A DNA stretch of 64,000 bases from Devosia limi DSM 17137 (GTDB lineage Bacteria; Pseudomonadota; Alphaproteobacteria; Rhizobiales; Devosiaceae): assembly GCF_900128975.1 (NCBI RefSeq), contig NZ_FQVC01000010.1, positions 1 to 64,000 on the forward strand, given 5' to 3'. Each line of letters opens with the position of its first letter. Positions within the stretch are counted from its first letter, which is position 1. Shown piece after piece: positions 16,991-26,182 of this stretch. Made by a program: the position numbers and the translations under genes. The notes beneath the pieces were generated by a model. The model ran no database searches, had not been told where the DNA came from, and saw only the letters and a list, made by a program, of their open reading frames with translations.

Positions 16991-17109
16991 GCCACGCACT
17001 CTCACTAGAACTGCCATGATGAGGGGGATTGGCGGAGGAGGCGCAAGGGGAGCTCAGGACACGCACACGAAGAGCCAAGCGCTTGCCGACGACGATGGGC
17101 GGAATGTCG

Positions 17110-17140
17110 TTGACATCCACAAGAAATCCAAACTAGATTT
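17110..17140 (+). promoter_or_regulatory. Promoter with overlapping inverted-repeat operator (site A) before the Dpp-type operon
   Basis: TTGACA (17110-17115) and CTAGAT (17133-17138), 17 bp apart, fit the alphaproteobacterial promoter pattern. Over the -10 lies AAATCCAAACTAGATTT (17124-17140), an inverted repeat whose arms extend to GAAATC/GATTTC. The same 17-bp layout, AAATCC-N5-rGATTT, recurs at 28954-28970. A bound regulator would block the promoter. The GntR protein at 22308-22961 is the likeliest binder, by inference. Confidence 0.55.
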
Positions 17141-17230
17141 CGCTCTGTCGTACCACAAATCCCGGTTAACGACAGATCAGGATTTCGGCGCGGCTGTGCG
17201 CATGATTTTTCATGATCCTTGGAGGAATAG

Positions 17231-18754
17231 ATGCGAGGACTACCTTTTTACGCTGCGGCGTTCGGGCTTGCCCTGACCGCCTCGAGCCTTGCTGCAGATG
17301 CGGGTGAAATCACCATCGTGCAGCCGGCAGGGCCGCAGACCATGGATGCCTGCCAGGCAGCCGTGTCGTCGACTGGCCGTATCCTCAAGCTCAATGTGCT
17401 TGAATCGCTTACCGAGATCGACGCCATCAACGGCGGCGCAATTCCGCGTCTGGCGACATCTTGGGAACAGGACACCGATGGCTCCTGGCTGTTCAAGCTG
17501 CGCCAGGGTGTTACCTTCCATGACGGCACGCCGCTGACGCCCGAAGCCGTGAAATACTCGTTCGAGCGTATGCTCGACCCCGCCCTGAGCTGCGACGCTT
17601 ACGTGTTCGTTTTCTCCGGGATCACGGTGACTGTCGAAGCCGTGGACGAGGAGACCGTCCGCATCGTGACCGACCCGGTTCAGCCCATTCTGCCACTTAT
17701 GGCGGAAGCTCTGCCAATCGTGCCGCTATCCACGCCGCGTAACGAAATTACCCGCACCCCGATCGGCACCGGCCCTTATGCCTTCGCCAATTGGGATACC
17801 CAGACCTCGGTCACCCTTGAAGCCTATGAAGGATATTGGGGCGACAAGCCTGCGGTCACCAAGGCCAACTTTGTCTGGCGCGAAGAAGCCAGCGTGCGTG
17901 GCGCCATGGTCGATGTGGGCGAAGCTGACATCGCTCTTTCGATCGGCGAACAGGATTCGCGCGAATCCGACGTGGTCTTCCAGAGCGCGGAAATGTCCCG
18001 CATCAAGATCAACAAGGACCGCCCTCCGTTCGACGACCTGCGCGTTCGCCAGGCGCTGAACTACGCAATCGACCGCCAGGGCCTGATTGGCACCCTGGTG
18101 AATGCAAACCTGCAGCTGGCCAATCAGGTGGTCGGGCCCAGCGTGTTCGGTTACAACCCAAATCTAGGCCAGTACGAATACAACGTAGAAAAGGCCAAGG
18201 CCCTGCTTGATGCAGCCCGCGCCGATGGCGTGCCGGTCGATACTCCGATCCGCATGATTTCGATCAGCGGTTCGAGCACCTTCTCCAATCAGGACGAAGT
18301 TATCGAAGCGGTCATTTCGATGTGGAAGCAGGTCGGGCTCACCGTGACAAACGAACCACTGGAAATGGGCTTGTTCCGCAACTCCATCCGTCGTGACAAT
18401 TTCGAAGCTGGTCGCGCGCCCACGCTAGTGTTCTCCAACCACGATAACACCACGGGCGATGCGGGCATGAGCGTCTCGTCGCGCTACCACTCGTCCAACA
18501 TGACAGCCGACCTTCCGGTCGGCGACGATGCGATCAAGGCCATGGACGCCCTGATCGACTCGGGTATGGCAGCTGTGGGTGAAGAACGCCGTGCGATCTT
18601 CCAGGAAATCCTGCGCCAGCAGCATGAGGAAGTGGTCACCGAGGTCTGGATGTTCCAGATGGTGAACATCATCCGCGTCAGCGACCGGATCGCCTATGAG
18701 CCGAATGCACGGACCAATGCCGTGATCGAACTCTCGGACATCTCGTTTAAGTAG
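17231..18754 (+). CDS. ABC transporter substrate-binding protein, family 5 (DppA/OppA type)
   Basis: The 507-residue protein starts with a signal peptide (MRGLPFYAAAFGLALTASSLA, cut after about residue 22-25) and continues as a family-5 solute-binding protein: 'GGAIPRLATSWEQDTDGSWLFKLRQGVTFHDGTPLTPEAVKYSFERM' in pieces (about 60-115) and 'FDDLRVRQALNYAIDRQGL' (about 262). This fold binds peptides, nickel, opines and other compounds. GGAGG stands right before the ATG at 17231. It heads the operon of two permeases and a fused ATPase. Because the following enzymes act on amino-acid-like compounds, the ligand may be a peptide or modified amino acid. Confidence 0.9.
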   Translation: MRGLPFYAAAFGLALTASSLAADAGEITIVQPAGPQTMDACQAAVSSTGRILKLNVLESLTEIDAINGGAIPRLATSWEQDTDGSWLFKLRQGVTFHDGTPLTPEAVKYSFERMLDPALSCDAYVFVFSGITVTVEAVDEETVRIVTDPVQPILPLMAEALPIVPLSTPRNEITRTPIGTGPYAFANWDTQTSVTLEAYEGYWGDKPAVTKANFVWREEASVRGAMVDVGEADIALSIGEQDSRESDVVFQSAEMSRIKINKDRPPFDDLRVRQALNYAIDRQGLIGTLVNANLQLANQVVGPSVFGYNPNLGQYEYNVEKAKALLDAARADGVPVDTPIRMISISGSSTFSNQDEVIEAVISMWKQVGLTVTNEPLEMGLFRNSIRRDNFEAGRAPTLVFSNHDNTTGDAGMSVSSRYHSSNMTADLPVGDDAIKAMDALIDSGMAAVGEERRAIFQEILRQQHEEVVTEVWMFQMVNIIRVSDRIAYEPNARTNAVIELSDISFK

Positions 18755-18761
18755 TCCAATG

Positions 18762-18792
18762 GGCGGCGCCGGCAGTCCGGCGCCGCCTTTTT
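18762..18792 (+). terminator. Strong hairpin with T run between binding-protein and permease genes
   Basis: GGCGGCGCCGG (18762-18772) and CCGGCGCCGCC (18777-18787) form an 11-bp perfect stem with a CAGT loop, followed by TTTTT. It has the form of an intrinsic terminator, yet the permease genes follow 35 bases later on the same strand. Partial termination would make the binding protein more abundant than the permeases. Confidence 0.8.
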
Positions 18793-18826
18793 CATGCTTT
18801 GACGCCAGTGGCCAGGAAGGCGTGTC

Positions 18827-19744
18827 ATGCTGCAATTCATTCTCAGACGAACGTTGAGCGGTGCACTTTCGCTTGCGGTCCTGATCACGTTGATCTTCTT
18901 TTTCGCCCGTCTGAGCGGAAATCCAACCGATCTTTATCTTCCTCAGGACGTTTCCGAAGTCGTTCGCAATCAAATCGCTGAAGAGCGTGGCTTCAACGAG
19001 CCCGTGCTGACTCAGTTCGGCAAATTCCTGTCGGACCTGTCACGCGGCGATCTTGGCCAGTCGCTCCGCTTCGCGCGCCCGGCTATCGACGTCGTCACTG
19101 AGGCTATGCCAACAACATTGACGCTGGCTGCCCTGGCGATTCCGATCGCTACAGTATTGGCGCTGATCATCGGTTCCCTGGCCGCCATGCGCCCTGACGG
19201 CGTATTTGACCGCATCGCCACCGGGACGTCGCTGGCCGCCTCGGCGCTGCCTGATTTCTGGCTGGCCATCGTCGGCATCCTGGTTTTCGCGGTGTCTTTG
19301 CGCTGGCTGCCTACATCCGGCATGGGCACACCCCTGCACTGGGTACTTCCTGTGGCGATCCTTGTGTTCCGGCCACTGGGTATTCTGGTGCAAGTGTTCC
19401 GCACTTCCATGATTTCCGTACTCAGTGCCGACTATATCCGCGCTGCACAGGCCAAGGGTGTACGCCAGACCACAATCGTCATGCGTCACGCCCTGCCCAA
19501 TGCCATAATCCCGATGCTGATGGTGGTGGCATACCAGTCTGCCGGCATTCTCAATGGCGCGATCGTCATCGAAGTGATCTTCGGCCTCCCTGGTGTCGGC
19601 CGGCTGATGCTGGACTCCATCGTCTTCCGCGACTTCAACCTGCTGCAGGCGGTCGTTGTTGTTACCGCAGTCGCCATCTTCGCCGTCACTGCCCTGGCGG
19701 ACGTGCTGCATGCGCTCATCGACCCCCGGATTAATCATGGTTGA
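18827..19744 (+). CDS. ABC transporter permease, DppB type
   Basis: The 305-residue membrane protein shows the DppB/OppB N-terminus ('FILRRTLSGALSLAVLITLIFFFARLSGNP') with the first membrane segment, then about five more, and the EAA loop 'DYIRAAQAKGVRQTTIVMRHALPNA' (about 202-226) that contacts the ATPase. It forms half of the channel with the product of the next gene, with which it overlaps by eight bases. The ligand is that of the binding protein at 17231. Confidence 0.92.
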   Translation: MLQFILRRTLSGALSLAVLITLIFFFARLSGNPTDLYLPQDVSEVVRNQIAEERGFNEPVLTQFGKFLSDLSRGDLGQSLRFARPAIDVVTEAMPTTLTLAALAIPIATVLALIIGSLAAMRPDGVFDRIATGTSLAASALPDFWLAIVGILVFAVSLRWLPTSGMGTPLHWVLPVAILVFRPLGILVQVFRTSMISVLSADYIRAAQAKGVRQTTIVMRHALPNAIIPMLMVVAYQSAGILNGAIVIEVIFGLPGVGRLMLDSIVFRDFNLLQAVVVVTAVAIFAVTALADVLHALIDPRINHG

Positions 19745-20648
19745 GAAAAACGTCGTGGCGCCTTCCAGCCAGAAACTTATCGCCCTGCTCTGGTTCCTGC
19801 GCCATCAGCCCGGCGTGGCGCTCTCCATCATCTACCTGGTGCTGGTGGCTCTTGCAGCGATCTTCGGCTCATACTTCTTCAGCGAGTCCGCTTCCATCGT
19901 GAATTTTGCCAGCCGCAACCTCCCACCGTTGTCACTGGAGCCAAGCTGGAACTTCATTCTGGGCAGTGACTCGCTTGGCCGGCCGACGCTGGACCGCCTG
20001 CTTGCTGCGGCGCAGCCAACGGTTGGCATTACCCTGACAGCGGTCGCCATCGGCGCCACGGTCGGCATCGGTCTTGGATTGGTGGCGGGGATGCGCAGTG
20101 GCCCGCTGTCGGCGGTTATCATGCGCTTCACCGATGCACTGATGAGCTTTCCGACCCTGCTGCTGGCCATCCTTCTGCTCTACGTGGTCAAAAGCAGCAT
20201 CGGCACGGTTATCGTGGTGCTGGCCGTCAGCCGCGTCGCCTTGTTTATCCGGGTGACGCGTGCCGAAACGATGGAAATCCGTTCGCGCGTCTATGTCACC
20301 GCGTCTCAGGCAATCGGTGCGCCGATATCCTGGATCACGCGTGTCCACTTGCTTCCGACGCTGATGCCGACACTGGTCACGTTGCTGGCCGTAGAAATTG
20401 CTTTCACCATGCTGGCCGAATCCAGCCTGAGCTTTATCGGCGTGGGCGTGCAATCGCCTGGCGTTTCCTGGGGTCTGATGGTCGCACAAGGCCGAGACTA
20501 TCTCGCGACGCAATGGTGGCTCGCGTTCTGGCCGGGCCTCGCGATTGTGCTGACTGCAATGTCACTGATCGTCCTGGCTGATTGGATGAAGACGGCGCTC
20601 GATCCGCGCCAGAAATGGCGCCTGCAATCGGCGGAGAGCAATAAATGA
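19737..20648 (+). CDS. ABC transporter permease, DppC type
   Basis: I place the start at the ATG at 19737, inside the end of the previous gene. Longer in-frame extension reads through dppB-like sequence and is not credible. The 303-residue protein has a cytoplasmic N-terminus, a membrane segment at about 27-50, 'ILGSDSLGRPTLDRLL' (a DppC hallmark), and the EAA loop 'VYVTASQAIGAPISWITRVHLLP' (about 186-208). It overlaps the ATPase gene by four bases (ATGA). Confidence 0.92.
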   Translation: MVEKNVVAPSSQKLIALLWFLRHQPGVALSIIYLVLVALAAIFGSYFFSESASIVNFASRNLPPLSLEPSWNFILGSDSLGRPTLDRLLAAAQPTVGITLTAVAIGATVGIGLGLVAGMRSGPLSAVIMRFTDALMSFPTLLLAILLLYVVKSSIGTVIVVLAVSRVALFIRVTRAETMEIRSRVYVTASQAIGAPISWITRVHLLPTLMPTLVTLLAVEIAFTMLAESSLSFIGVGVQSPGVSWGLMVAQGRDYLATQWWLAFWPGLAIVLTAMSLIVLADWMKTALDPRQKWRLQSAESNK

Positions 20649-22267
20649 GCACGACGCCCCTGCTTCAGGTCGAGAACCTGTCAATCGAATTTGGCTCGGG
20701 ATCGGCGGCGGTCAAGGCTGTGCGCAATGTCAGCTGGTCGATTGCGCCCGGCGAAACGCTTGCCATCATTGGCGAGAGCGGCTCCGGGAAAAGTGTCAGC
20801 TCATCGACCATCCTCAACCTACTACCCATGCCCCCAGCTCGCATCACCAGCGGCAGGATCATGTTCGACGGAATTGACCTGCTCAAGATCAACGCGCGGC
20901 AGCGCCGGGAGATCAACGGCAAGCGCATTTCCATGATCTTCCAGGATCCACTGTCGAGCCTTAATCCACTGCACACGGTCGGCCGGCACATTACCGAGGC
21001 CATGACGGCCCACGGCGTGGACAGCGCATCGGCTCGAACGCGCGCGCTGGACCTGCTGACCCGCGTTGGCATTCCCAGTCCCGAAACGCGTTTCGACGAC
21101 TATCCGCACCAGTTCTCGGGCGGCCAGCGCCAACGCATCATGATTGCGGTGGCGATTGCCATGGGCCCGGAACTGCTGGTGGCAGACGAGCCGACCAGCG
21201 CTCTCGACATTACTGTCCAGGCCGAGATCCTGCAGCTGCTCCGGAGCCTCCAGAAGGAAACCGGGATGGCCATCGCCATCATCACGCATGACATCAACGT
21301 GGCCCGTCAGTTTGCAGACAAAGTCGCCGTGATGCATCGGGGTGAAGTAGTGGAGGCAGGCCTGACCAGTGTGGTCCTGACTAATCCCACCAATGACTAT
21401 GCACGCCGGCTGATTGCGGCCGTGCCAGATCATACGGAAGCCATTGTCAGCTACCACCGTCCCGCCGACGGCGAACCGATGTGCAAAGTCACGAAGCTGA
21501 CCAAGATTTACCCGGCGCGGAAGAACTTCTTCGGCCGCCGGGTGAGCGCGGACAAGATCGCCGTCAAGGATGTGAGCCTTGATATCTATCCCGATGAGAT
21601 CGTCTGCGTGGTCGGCGAGACCGGGTCTGGAAAATCCACCCTGGTCCGATCAATTCTGCTGCTTGAAAAGGCCGATGCAGGCGCGGTGGTGATTGGCGGC
21701 AAGAACCTGATGGACATGGATGCCGCGGCGTTACGCGGCATGCGGCGCGACATGCAGATCATCTTTCAGGATCCCACTGCCTCGCTGAACCCGCAGCTGA
21801 CCGTGGAAGGGATCATCTGTGAGCCGTGGAACATTCACCAGGATGTCGTGGCGCCCGCGGACCGTCGCAGGCAGGCAGGCGACCTGCTGGAGCGCGTCGG
21901 ACTCAAGCGCGAGCAACTTGACCTGCATCCGCACCAGTTTTCGGGCGGGCAGCGCCAGCGTATCGCCATTGCCCGGGCTCTGGCCCTGCGGCCGCAGCTG
22001 ATCGTCTGCGATGAAGCCGTTTCGGCGCTGGACGTATCCGTGCGCGCGCAAATTCTTGACCTGCTGGCCGAGCTCAAGGCGGCGACCGGCATGTCACTGC
22101 TGTTCATCACCCATGACCTGAGCCTGGTCCGACAGTTCGCCAATCGCGTCATCGTCATGCGCAATGGCGAAATCGTCGAAATGGGCAATGTGCAGGACGT
22201 GTTCCTGGCCCCTGCGCACGACTATACCAAGAGCCTGCTGGGCTCACTGGAGCGCCTAATTGAGTAA
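20645..22267 (+). CDS. Fused ABC transporter ATP-binding protein (DppD-DppF in one chain)
   Basis: The 540-residue protein contains two full ATPase domains. Domain 1 (about 5-255) has Walker A 'GESGSGKSVSS', signature 'FSGGQRQRIMIAVAIA', Walker B 'LLVADEPTSALD' and the oligopeptide-type C-terminal extension. Domain 2 (about 280-535) has 'GETGSGKSTLV', 'FSGGQRQRIAIARALA' and 'LIVCDEAVSALD'. The latter carries 'DEAVSALD' in place of the usual 'DEPVSALD', a mild variation. Fused DppDF chains are common in alphaproteobacteria. The protein energises uptake through the two permeases encoded upstream. Confidence 0.92.
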   Translation: MSTTPLLQVENLSIEFGSGSAAVKAVRNVSWSIAPGETLAIIGESGSGKSVSSSTILNLLPMPPARITSGRIMFDGIDLLKINARQRREINGKRISMIFQDPLSSLNPLHTVGRHITEAMTAHGVDSASARTRALDLLTRVGIPSPETRFDDYPHQFSGGQRQRIMIAVAIAMGPELLVADEPTSALDITVQAEILQLLRSLQKETGMAIAIITHDINVARQFADKVAVMHRGEVVEAGLTSVVLTNPTNDYARRLIAAVPDHTEAIVSYHRPADGEPMCKVTKLTKIYPARKNFFGRRVSADKIAVKDVSLDIYPDEIVCVVGETGSGKSTLVRSILLLEKADAGAVVIGGKNLMDMDAAALRGMRRDMQIIFQDPTASLNPQLTVEGIICEPWNIHQDVVAPADRRRQAGDLLERVGLKREQLDLHPHQFSGGQRQRIAIARALALRPQLIVCDEAVSALDVSVRAQILDLLAELKAATGMSLLFITHDLSLVRQFANRVIVMRNGEIVEMGNVQDVFLAPAHDYTKSLLGSLERLIE

Positions 22268-22307
22268 GCACGCTCCAGACAACTGGCCTGAAGTCGATCT
22301 CGCCCGC

Positions 22308-22961
22308 TCAGCGGCGGGAGAGATTGTCGACGAAACCGGCCCAGACATGGTTGAGGTGATGGTTGAGCGCGTCGCGAGCTGCGGCACCGTCGCCATCGGC
22401 GATGGCCTGCAGGATTTCGAGATGTTCCTTGCAGTTTTCGCGGAACCGACCGGGGTAGCGGTTGACGTTGCACATGCGGACGCGGCGACGGACCGTGGCA
22501 ATGGTCTGTTCCAGGGCAGCGTTGCCGCTGGCCTTGGCGATGGCCATATGCAGGTCTTCGTCGAGCACGAAATAGACCGGCAGATCGGCCTCTTCGCGGT
22601 CGGCCATGGCTTCGATGCGTCCTTTGAGATCGGCCATGACTTCGGGCGCCATGCGGCCGGCAGCACATGCACAGGCCTCGCCTTCCAGCAGGCGACGCAA
22701 CTGCAGCAGATCGAGGTATTCTTCGATCGAGGGCGAGGGCACCATGTAGAGCCCGTTGGACAACCGCTCGAGCATGCCCTCCCCGTGCAGGCGGCTGAGT
22801 GCGATGCGCAGCGGCGTGCGGGAGATGTCGAGAATTTCCGACAGGGGCCGCTCTTCGATCACCTTTCCGCCGGGCAGTTCACGCTGGAGGATCATCAATG
22901 ACAACGCCTGATAGGTGCTTTCCGAGAGGGTCTGACCTCCGGTGGCGGGGTTCTTCATCAA
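22308..22961 (-). CDS. GntR-family regulator with FCD ligand domain
   Basis: This 217-residue minus-strand gene is convergent with the transporter operon and divergent from the catabolic operon starting at 23145. The N-terminal winged helix (about 12-75) reads 'LSESTYQALSLMILQRELPGG' and 'LSEILDISRTPLRIALSRLHGEGMLE'. The C-terminal FCD domain (about 85-215) has metal-type residues in 'DEDLHMAIAKASGN' and 'LNHHLNHVWAG'. Such proteins usually bind an organic acid and repress a neighbouring pathway. Its position between the uptake and catabolic operons makes it the likely local regulator. Candidate sites are 17124-17140, 23014-23031 and 28954-28970. Confidence 0.87.
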   Translation of the reverse strand: MMKNPATGGQTLSESTYQALSLMILQRELPGGKVIEERPLSEILDISRTPLRIALSRLHGEGMLERLSNGLYMVPSPSIEEYLDLLQLRRLLEGEACACAAGRMAPEVMADLKGRIEAMADREEADLPVYFVLDEDLHMAIAKASGNAALEQTIATVRRRVRMCNVNRYPGRFRENCKEHLEILQAIADGDGAAARDALNHHLNHVWAGFVDNLSRR

Positions 22962-23013
22962 GCGGCTCCGAAATAACTTTTCATGTGCGTCGACAGATAA
23001 TCATCGGCGCTCC

Positions 23014-23031
23014 GGATTTCAATTGAATTTC
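23014..23031. promoter_or_regulatory. Palindrome in the GntR / catabolic operon divergent spacer
   Basis: GGATTTCAATTGAATTTC (23014-23031) contains the perfect 10-bp palindrome TTCAATTGAA (23018-23027). It lies between the divergent GntR gene (start 22961) and the operon starting at 23145, a typical place for an autoregulatory operator. Its spacing differs from the AAATCC-N5-rGATTT sites elsewhere in the cassette. Confidence 0.4.
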
Positions 23032-23144
23032 ACTGCGATCCATTGGGATACGCAGAAGCCGCAATAGCTTATCTGACAAAAAATAGGCAGGCGGCGCGTC
23101 TCAGGACAAAAATGCGCGAGCCTGACGCTAAAGGGAGAATATGT

Positions 23145-23735
23145 ATGCCAGACCACAACTCATCCGATACGGGCACAGCATTGACCTGGCTCAAGCTTGC
23201 GCCAGCCGAGCCGACGCCAACGCTGCAGACGGTGTTCGACGCTACGCGCGAACGCATCGGCTATGTCCGCAACTCGCAGCGCGCGATGTCCGGCACACCC
23301 GATGTGGTGATTGCGCTCGAAGGTCTTAGTCGTTCGCTGATGAACCAGACCTCGGGCACATTGTCGGCCAAGGAGCGCGAGCTGATCGCGCTTGTCGCCA
23401 GCGTCACCAATAACTGCGTCTCCTGCATTTTCAGCCATGCGGCTCGCCTGCGCGCGATTACCGGCGATCCGGTATGGACCGCCGTGGTTGAAGCAAACTA
23501 TCGCCACGCCGCGCTGACAGCGCGCGAGCGCGCCCTGGCGGACTATGCCTACAAGCTGACCGCACATCCGAACCTCGTCGATGACAAGGACCTCGAGCCT
23601 ATGCGTGCTGCCGGCGTCACCGAGCAGGACATATTCTACGTCATCGGCATCACGGCCTATTTCAACCTCAGCAACAGGTTGATGAGCGGTATGGGCGTGC
23701 GCCCAAATCGCGAGGCTTACGAAGCCGGCCGCTGA
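23145..23735 (+). CDS. Carboxymuconolactone decarboxylase / AhpD-like peroxidase-related protein
   Basis: I chose the ATG at 23145 because AAGGGAG stands about eight bases before it; the longer frame to 23043 has no start signal. The 196-residue protein is an all-helical CMD-fold protein with the redox motif 'NNCVSCIFSHAARL' (CxxC plus His, about 82-95). This is typical of AhpD-like 'peroxidase-related' enzymes, which reduce peroxides or alkyl hydroperoxides using the CxxC pair. It lacks the lactone-decarboxylase-only pattern. It leads the catabolic operon, 22 bases ahead of the PLP lyase, so it may protect against peroxide formed by the flavoenzymes downstream or act on a pathway intermediate. 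Confidence 0.8.
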   Translation: MPDHNSSDTGTALTWLKLAPAEPTPTLQTVFDATRERIGYVRNSQRAMSGTPDVVIALEGLSRSLMNQTSGTLSAKERELIALVASVTNNCVSCIFSHAARLRAITGDPVWTAVVEANYRHAALTARERALADYAYKLTAHPNLVDDKDLEPMRAAGVTEQDIFYVIGITAYFNLSNRLMSGMGVRPNREAYEAGR

Positions 23736-23757
23736 CCCTGATACCGAGGATACTACC

Positions 23758-24966
23758 GTGAGCAACACCGACGCAAAGTATGGATTTGGCACGCGCCTCG
23801 TGCAGATGGGACGCGTCAAATCCGACGAACAGACCTTCGTAAACCCGCCGCTGGAGCGTGGTTCGAGCGTGTTGTTTCCCTCCATCGCTGCGCGGGACGC
23901 TGTTCGTCAGCGTCCCTATGACCAGGTTCTGACCTATGGGCTGAAGGGCAGTTCCACCCACTTCCATCTCGAAGACAGCATTGCCGAGATCGAGGGGGGC
24001 AGCCGTTGCCAGCTGGTCTCGACCGGGCTGGCCGCCGTTACCACGGTGCTGTTCACCTTTATCAAGGGCGGCCAGCACTGCCTGATGCCGGACAGCGTCT
24101 ATGGCCCGACCCGCACTTTCCTAGCCACGATCGGCAAGGATTGCGGCATGGCCGTAACCTACTATCCGCCCGCCATCGACGAAGCGGGACTGCGCGCGCT
24201 GGTGCAGGACAATACCGTGGTCATCTACGCCGAGAGCCCGGGCAGCCACACAATGGAAGTCCAGGACATCGCCATGCTGTCGCGAGTCGCTCGCGATGTC
24301 GGTGCCAAGGTGCTGATGGATAACACCTGGGGCTTCTCGCACTTCAAGCCCTTTGAGCATGGGGTCGATTGTTCGATCCAGGCCGGGACGAAATATGTCG
24401 GCGGTCATTCCGACCTGATGCTGGGGGCGATCACCACCAATAGCGACGAAAACTGGCAGCGCCTGCGCAACACGGCGGTCACTCTGGGACAGTATGCGAG
24501 CCCCGATGACTGTTGGCTTGCCCTGCGCGGACTGCGCACGCTGCGCATTCGCATGGCGGAACACATGCGGGCCGGCATCGAGGTTGCTGAGTGGCTGCGC
24601 GATCGCCCCGAAGTCACCCTGGTGCTGCATCCCGCTTTGCCGGGTGCCCCCGGTCACGATTTGTGGAAGCGCGACTTCACTGGTGCCTGCTCGCTGTTCT
24701 CGGTCGTGCTGGATGCCAGCTATGACTATGCCGACATGGTGGCCTTTATCGATGCCCTCCAATTGTTTGGCATCGGCGCATCCTGGGGCGGATTTGAAAG
24801 CCTCGTGCTGCCCACCACGGGCTCCATAACACGCCTGCCAGTGAGTTCCATCGACGCTGCACCGACCTTCCGACTGCATATCGGGCTTGAGGACACAACC
24901 GACCTTATTGCGGACCTCGCGGCGGGGCTCGACGTGCTGAACCAGCACCGGGCCAGCCGCACCTAG
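23758..24966 (+). CDS. PLP-dependent trans-sulfuration enzyme, cystathionine beta-lyase-like
   Basis: The 402-residue gene starts with GTG at 23758. It is a Cys/Met-metabolism fold-type-I PLP enzyme. Signs are 'YGLKGSSTHFHLEDSIAEIEGG' (active-site Tyr/Arg region), 'MPDSVYGPTRTFL', 'YAESPGSHTMEVQDI', 'DNTWGFSHFKPFEHGVD' and the PLP lysine in 'IQAGTKYVGGHSDLMLG' (about residue 210). MetC-type enzymes break the C-S bond of cystathionine or cysteine conjugates, giving a thiol, pyruvate and ammonia. Nothing else here belongs to methionine synthesis, so it probably opens a sulfur-linked or beta/gamma-substituted amino acid. RidA follows directly, consistent with enamine or imine products. Confidence 0.87.
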   Translation: MSNTDAKYGFGTRLVQMGRVKSDEQTFVNPPLERGSSVLFPSIAARDAVRQRPYDQVLTYGLKGSSTHFHLEDSIAEIEGGSRCQLVSTGLAAVTTVLFTFIKGGQHCLMPDSVYGPTRTFLATIGKDCGMAVTYYPPAIDEAGLRALVQDNTVVIYAESPGSHTMEVQDIAMLSRVARDVGAKVLMDNTWGFSHFKPFEHGVDCSIQAGTKYVGGHSDLMLGAITTNSDENWQRLRNTAVTLGQYASPDDCWLALRGLRTLRIRMAEHMRAGIEVAEWLRDRPEVTLVLHPALPGAPGHDLWKRDFTGACSLFSVVLDASYDYADMVAFIDALQLFGIGASWGGFESLVLPTTGSITRLPVSSIDAAPTFRLHIGLEDTTDLIADLAAGLDVLNQHRASRT

Positions 24967-25003
24967 CGCCAATTCCATCCAATTCTTTGATCAGGACCAA
25001 GTC

Positions 25004-25354
25004 ATGAGCACCATTACCCGTATCGAGCCCAACCATCGCCGCAGCCGCGTCGTCATCCATGGCGATACGATCTACCCGGCAGGCCAGGTGGCCTCGGACA
25101 CCAATGGCGACATCACCCACCAGACCAAGGGATGCCTGGCCAATATCGACCATGTTCTGGCGCTCGCCGGCAGCGACAAGAGCAAGATCCTCAGCGCCAC
25201 CATCTGGCTGAGAGATATGACCAACTTCAAAGCCATGAACGAAGTCTGGGACGCCTGGATCGACCCCGAAAATCCGCCTGCCCGCTCATGCGGCGAGGTG
25301 AAGCTGGCCCGCCCCGACCTGCTGATCGAAATCATCATCATTGCGGCGCGCTAA
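25004..25354 (+). CDS. RidA (YjgF/YER057c/UK114) family deaminase
   Basis: The 116-residue protein has the complete RidA fold, with 'HGDTIYPAGQVASD' near the N-terminus, 'NIDHVLALAGSDKSKILSATIWL' in the middle, and the imine-binding arginine region 'NPPARSCGEVKLARPDLLIEI' at the end. RidA proteins hydrolyse reactive enamines and imines to 2-oxo acids and ammonia, and one branch is 2-aminomuconate deaminase (AmnD type). Lying between a PLP lyase and a full set of lower meta-cleavage enzymes, a substrate-specific deaminase role is more likely than general housekeeping. Confidence 0.9.
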   Translation: MSTITRIEPNHRRSRVVIHGDTIYPAGQVASDTNGDITHQTKGCLANIDHVLALAGSDKSKILSATIWLRDMTNFKAMNEVWDAWIDPENPPARSCGEVKLARPDLLIEIIIIAAR

Positions 25355-25384
25355 CGACCGCGCGAATTTTAGAAGGTGGCCATC

Positions 25385-26182
25385 GTGTCAGACGCAAATT
25401 ATCAGGAAGCCGCAGATCGGCTCTGGCAGGCTTGGCAGACCGGGGGGGTCGTCGACCCCGTCCGCGACTGTATCGGCGCCAGCGACGTGGACGCCGCCTA
25501 TCAGGTGCAGGAAATCAATACCCGCCGTTGGCAGGACCAGGGACGCAAGATATCGGGCCGCAAGATCGGCCTGACGGCCAAGGCCGTGCAGGCCCAATTG
25601 GGTGTCGATCAACCCGACTACGGAATCCTGTTTGCCGATATGGAAGTGCAGTCCGGCGAAGAGATCGCCTTTGGGCGGGTGCACCAGCCCAAGGTGGAAG
25701 CCGAAGTGGCCTTTGTTATTTCCGCGCCCCTGACCGGTCCGCATCTGACGATGGCCGATCTCATCCTTTCTATTGGCTTTGCTTTGCCGTCGATTGAAGT
25801 GGTGGGAAGCCGGGTCCGCAACTGGGATATCCGGATCGCCGATACCGTGGCGGATAATGCCTCGAGCGGCCTCTATGTGCTGGGGCAGACGCCCCGTCAG
25901 CTCGCCGATTTCGACCCGCGCCTCTGCGGCATGGTGATGCTGCGCAACAACGAGCCGGTTTCGGTGGGTGCGGGGGCTGCGTGCCTTGGCAGCCCCCTGA
26001 ATGCCACCCTGTGGCTGGCTCGCGTCATGGCAAAGGCCGGCCGTCCGCTTGGACCGGGCGATGTCGTGCTTTCGGGTGCTCTCGGCCCAATGGTCCCCGC
26101 CACGCCGGGCGATGTGTTCGAGGCCCGGATCAATCGGCTGGGCTCGGTCACCGTAAGTTTCGGAACAGAAGCAAAATCATGA
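25385..26182 (+). CDS. 2-oxopent-4-enoate hydratase (MhpD/DmpE/AmnF type)
   Basis: The start is probably GTG at 25385, eight bases after AGAAGG; GTG at 25376 is an in-frame alternative. The 265-residue FAH-like fold protein matches the hydratase branch: '[23 protein letters not shown]' (about 57-79), '[12 protein letters not shown]' with the metal glutamates, '[27 protein letters not shown]' and 'SGALGPMVP'. It adds water to 2-oxopent-4-enoate to give 4-hydroxy-2-oxovalerate, the substrate of the aldolase two genes on. It overlaps the acetaldehyde dehydrogenase gene by four bases. Confidence 0.87.
   Translation: MSDANYQEAADRLWQAWQTGGVVDPVRDCIGASDVDAAYQVQEINTRRWQDQGRKISGRKIGLTAKAVQAQLGVDQPDYGILFADMEVQSGEEIAFGRVHQPKVEAEVAFVISAPLTGPHLTMADLILSIGFALPSIEVVGSRVRNWDIRIADTVADNASSGLYVLGQTPRQLADFDPRLCGMVMLRNNEPVSVGAGAACLGSPLNATLWLARVMAKAGRPLGPGDVVLSGALGPMVPATPGDVFEARINRLGSVTVSFGTEAKS

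Noticed and set aside
17231-22267. Reading this importer as a nickel transporter
   Set aside because: Family-5 binding proteins include NikA, but no His or metal-handling genes are nearby and the context is amino-acid catabolism; peptide or amino-acid-derivative uptake is the more sensible reading.
23014-23031. Counting this palindrome as a third copy of the AAATCC-N5-rGATTT operator
   Set aside because: The arms point differently and spacing does not match, so I list it as a separate candidate site.
23758-24966. Assigning this gene to methionine biosynthesis (metC)
   Set aside because: The family fits, but the operon has no other methionine genes and sits in a catabolic cluster, so I named it only as a C-S-lyase-like enzyme.
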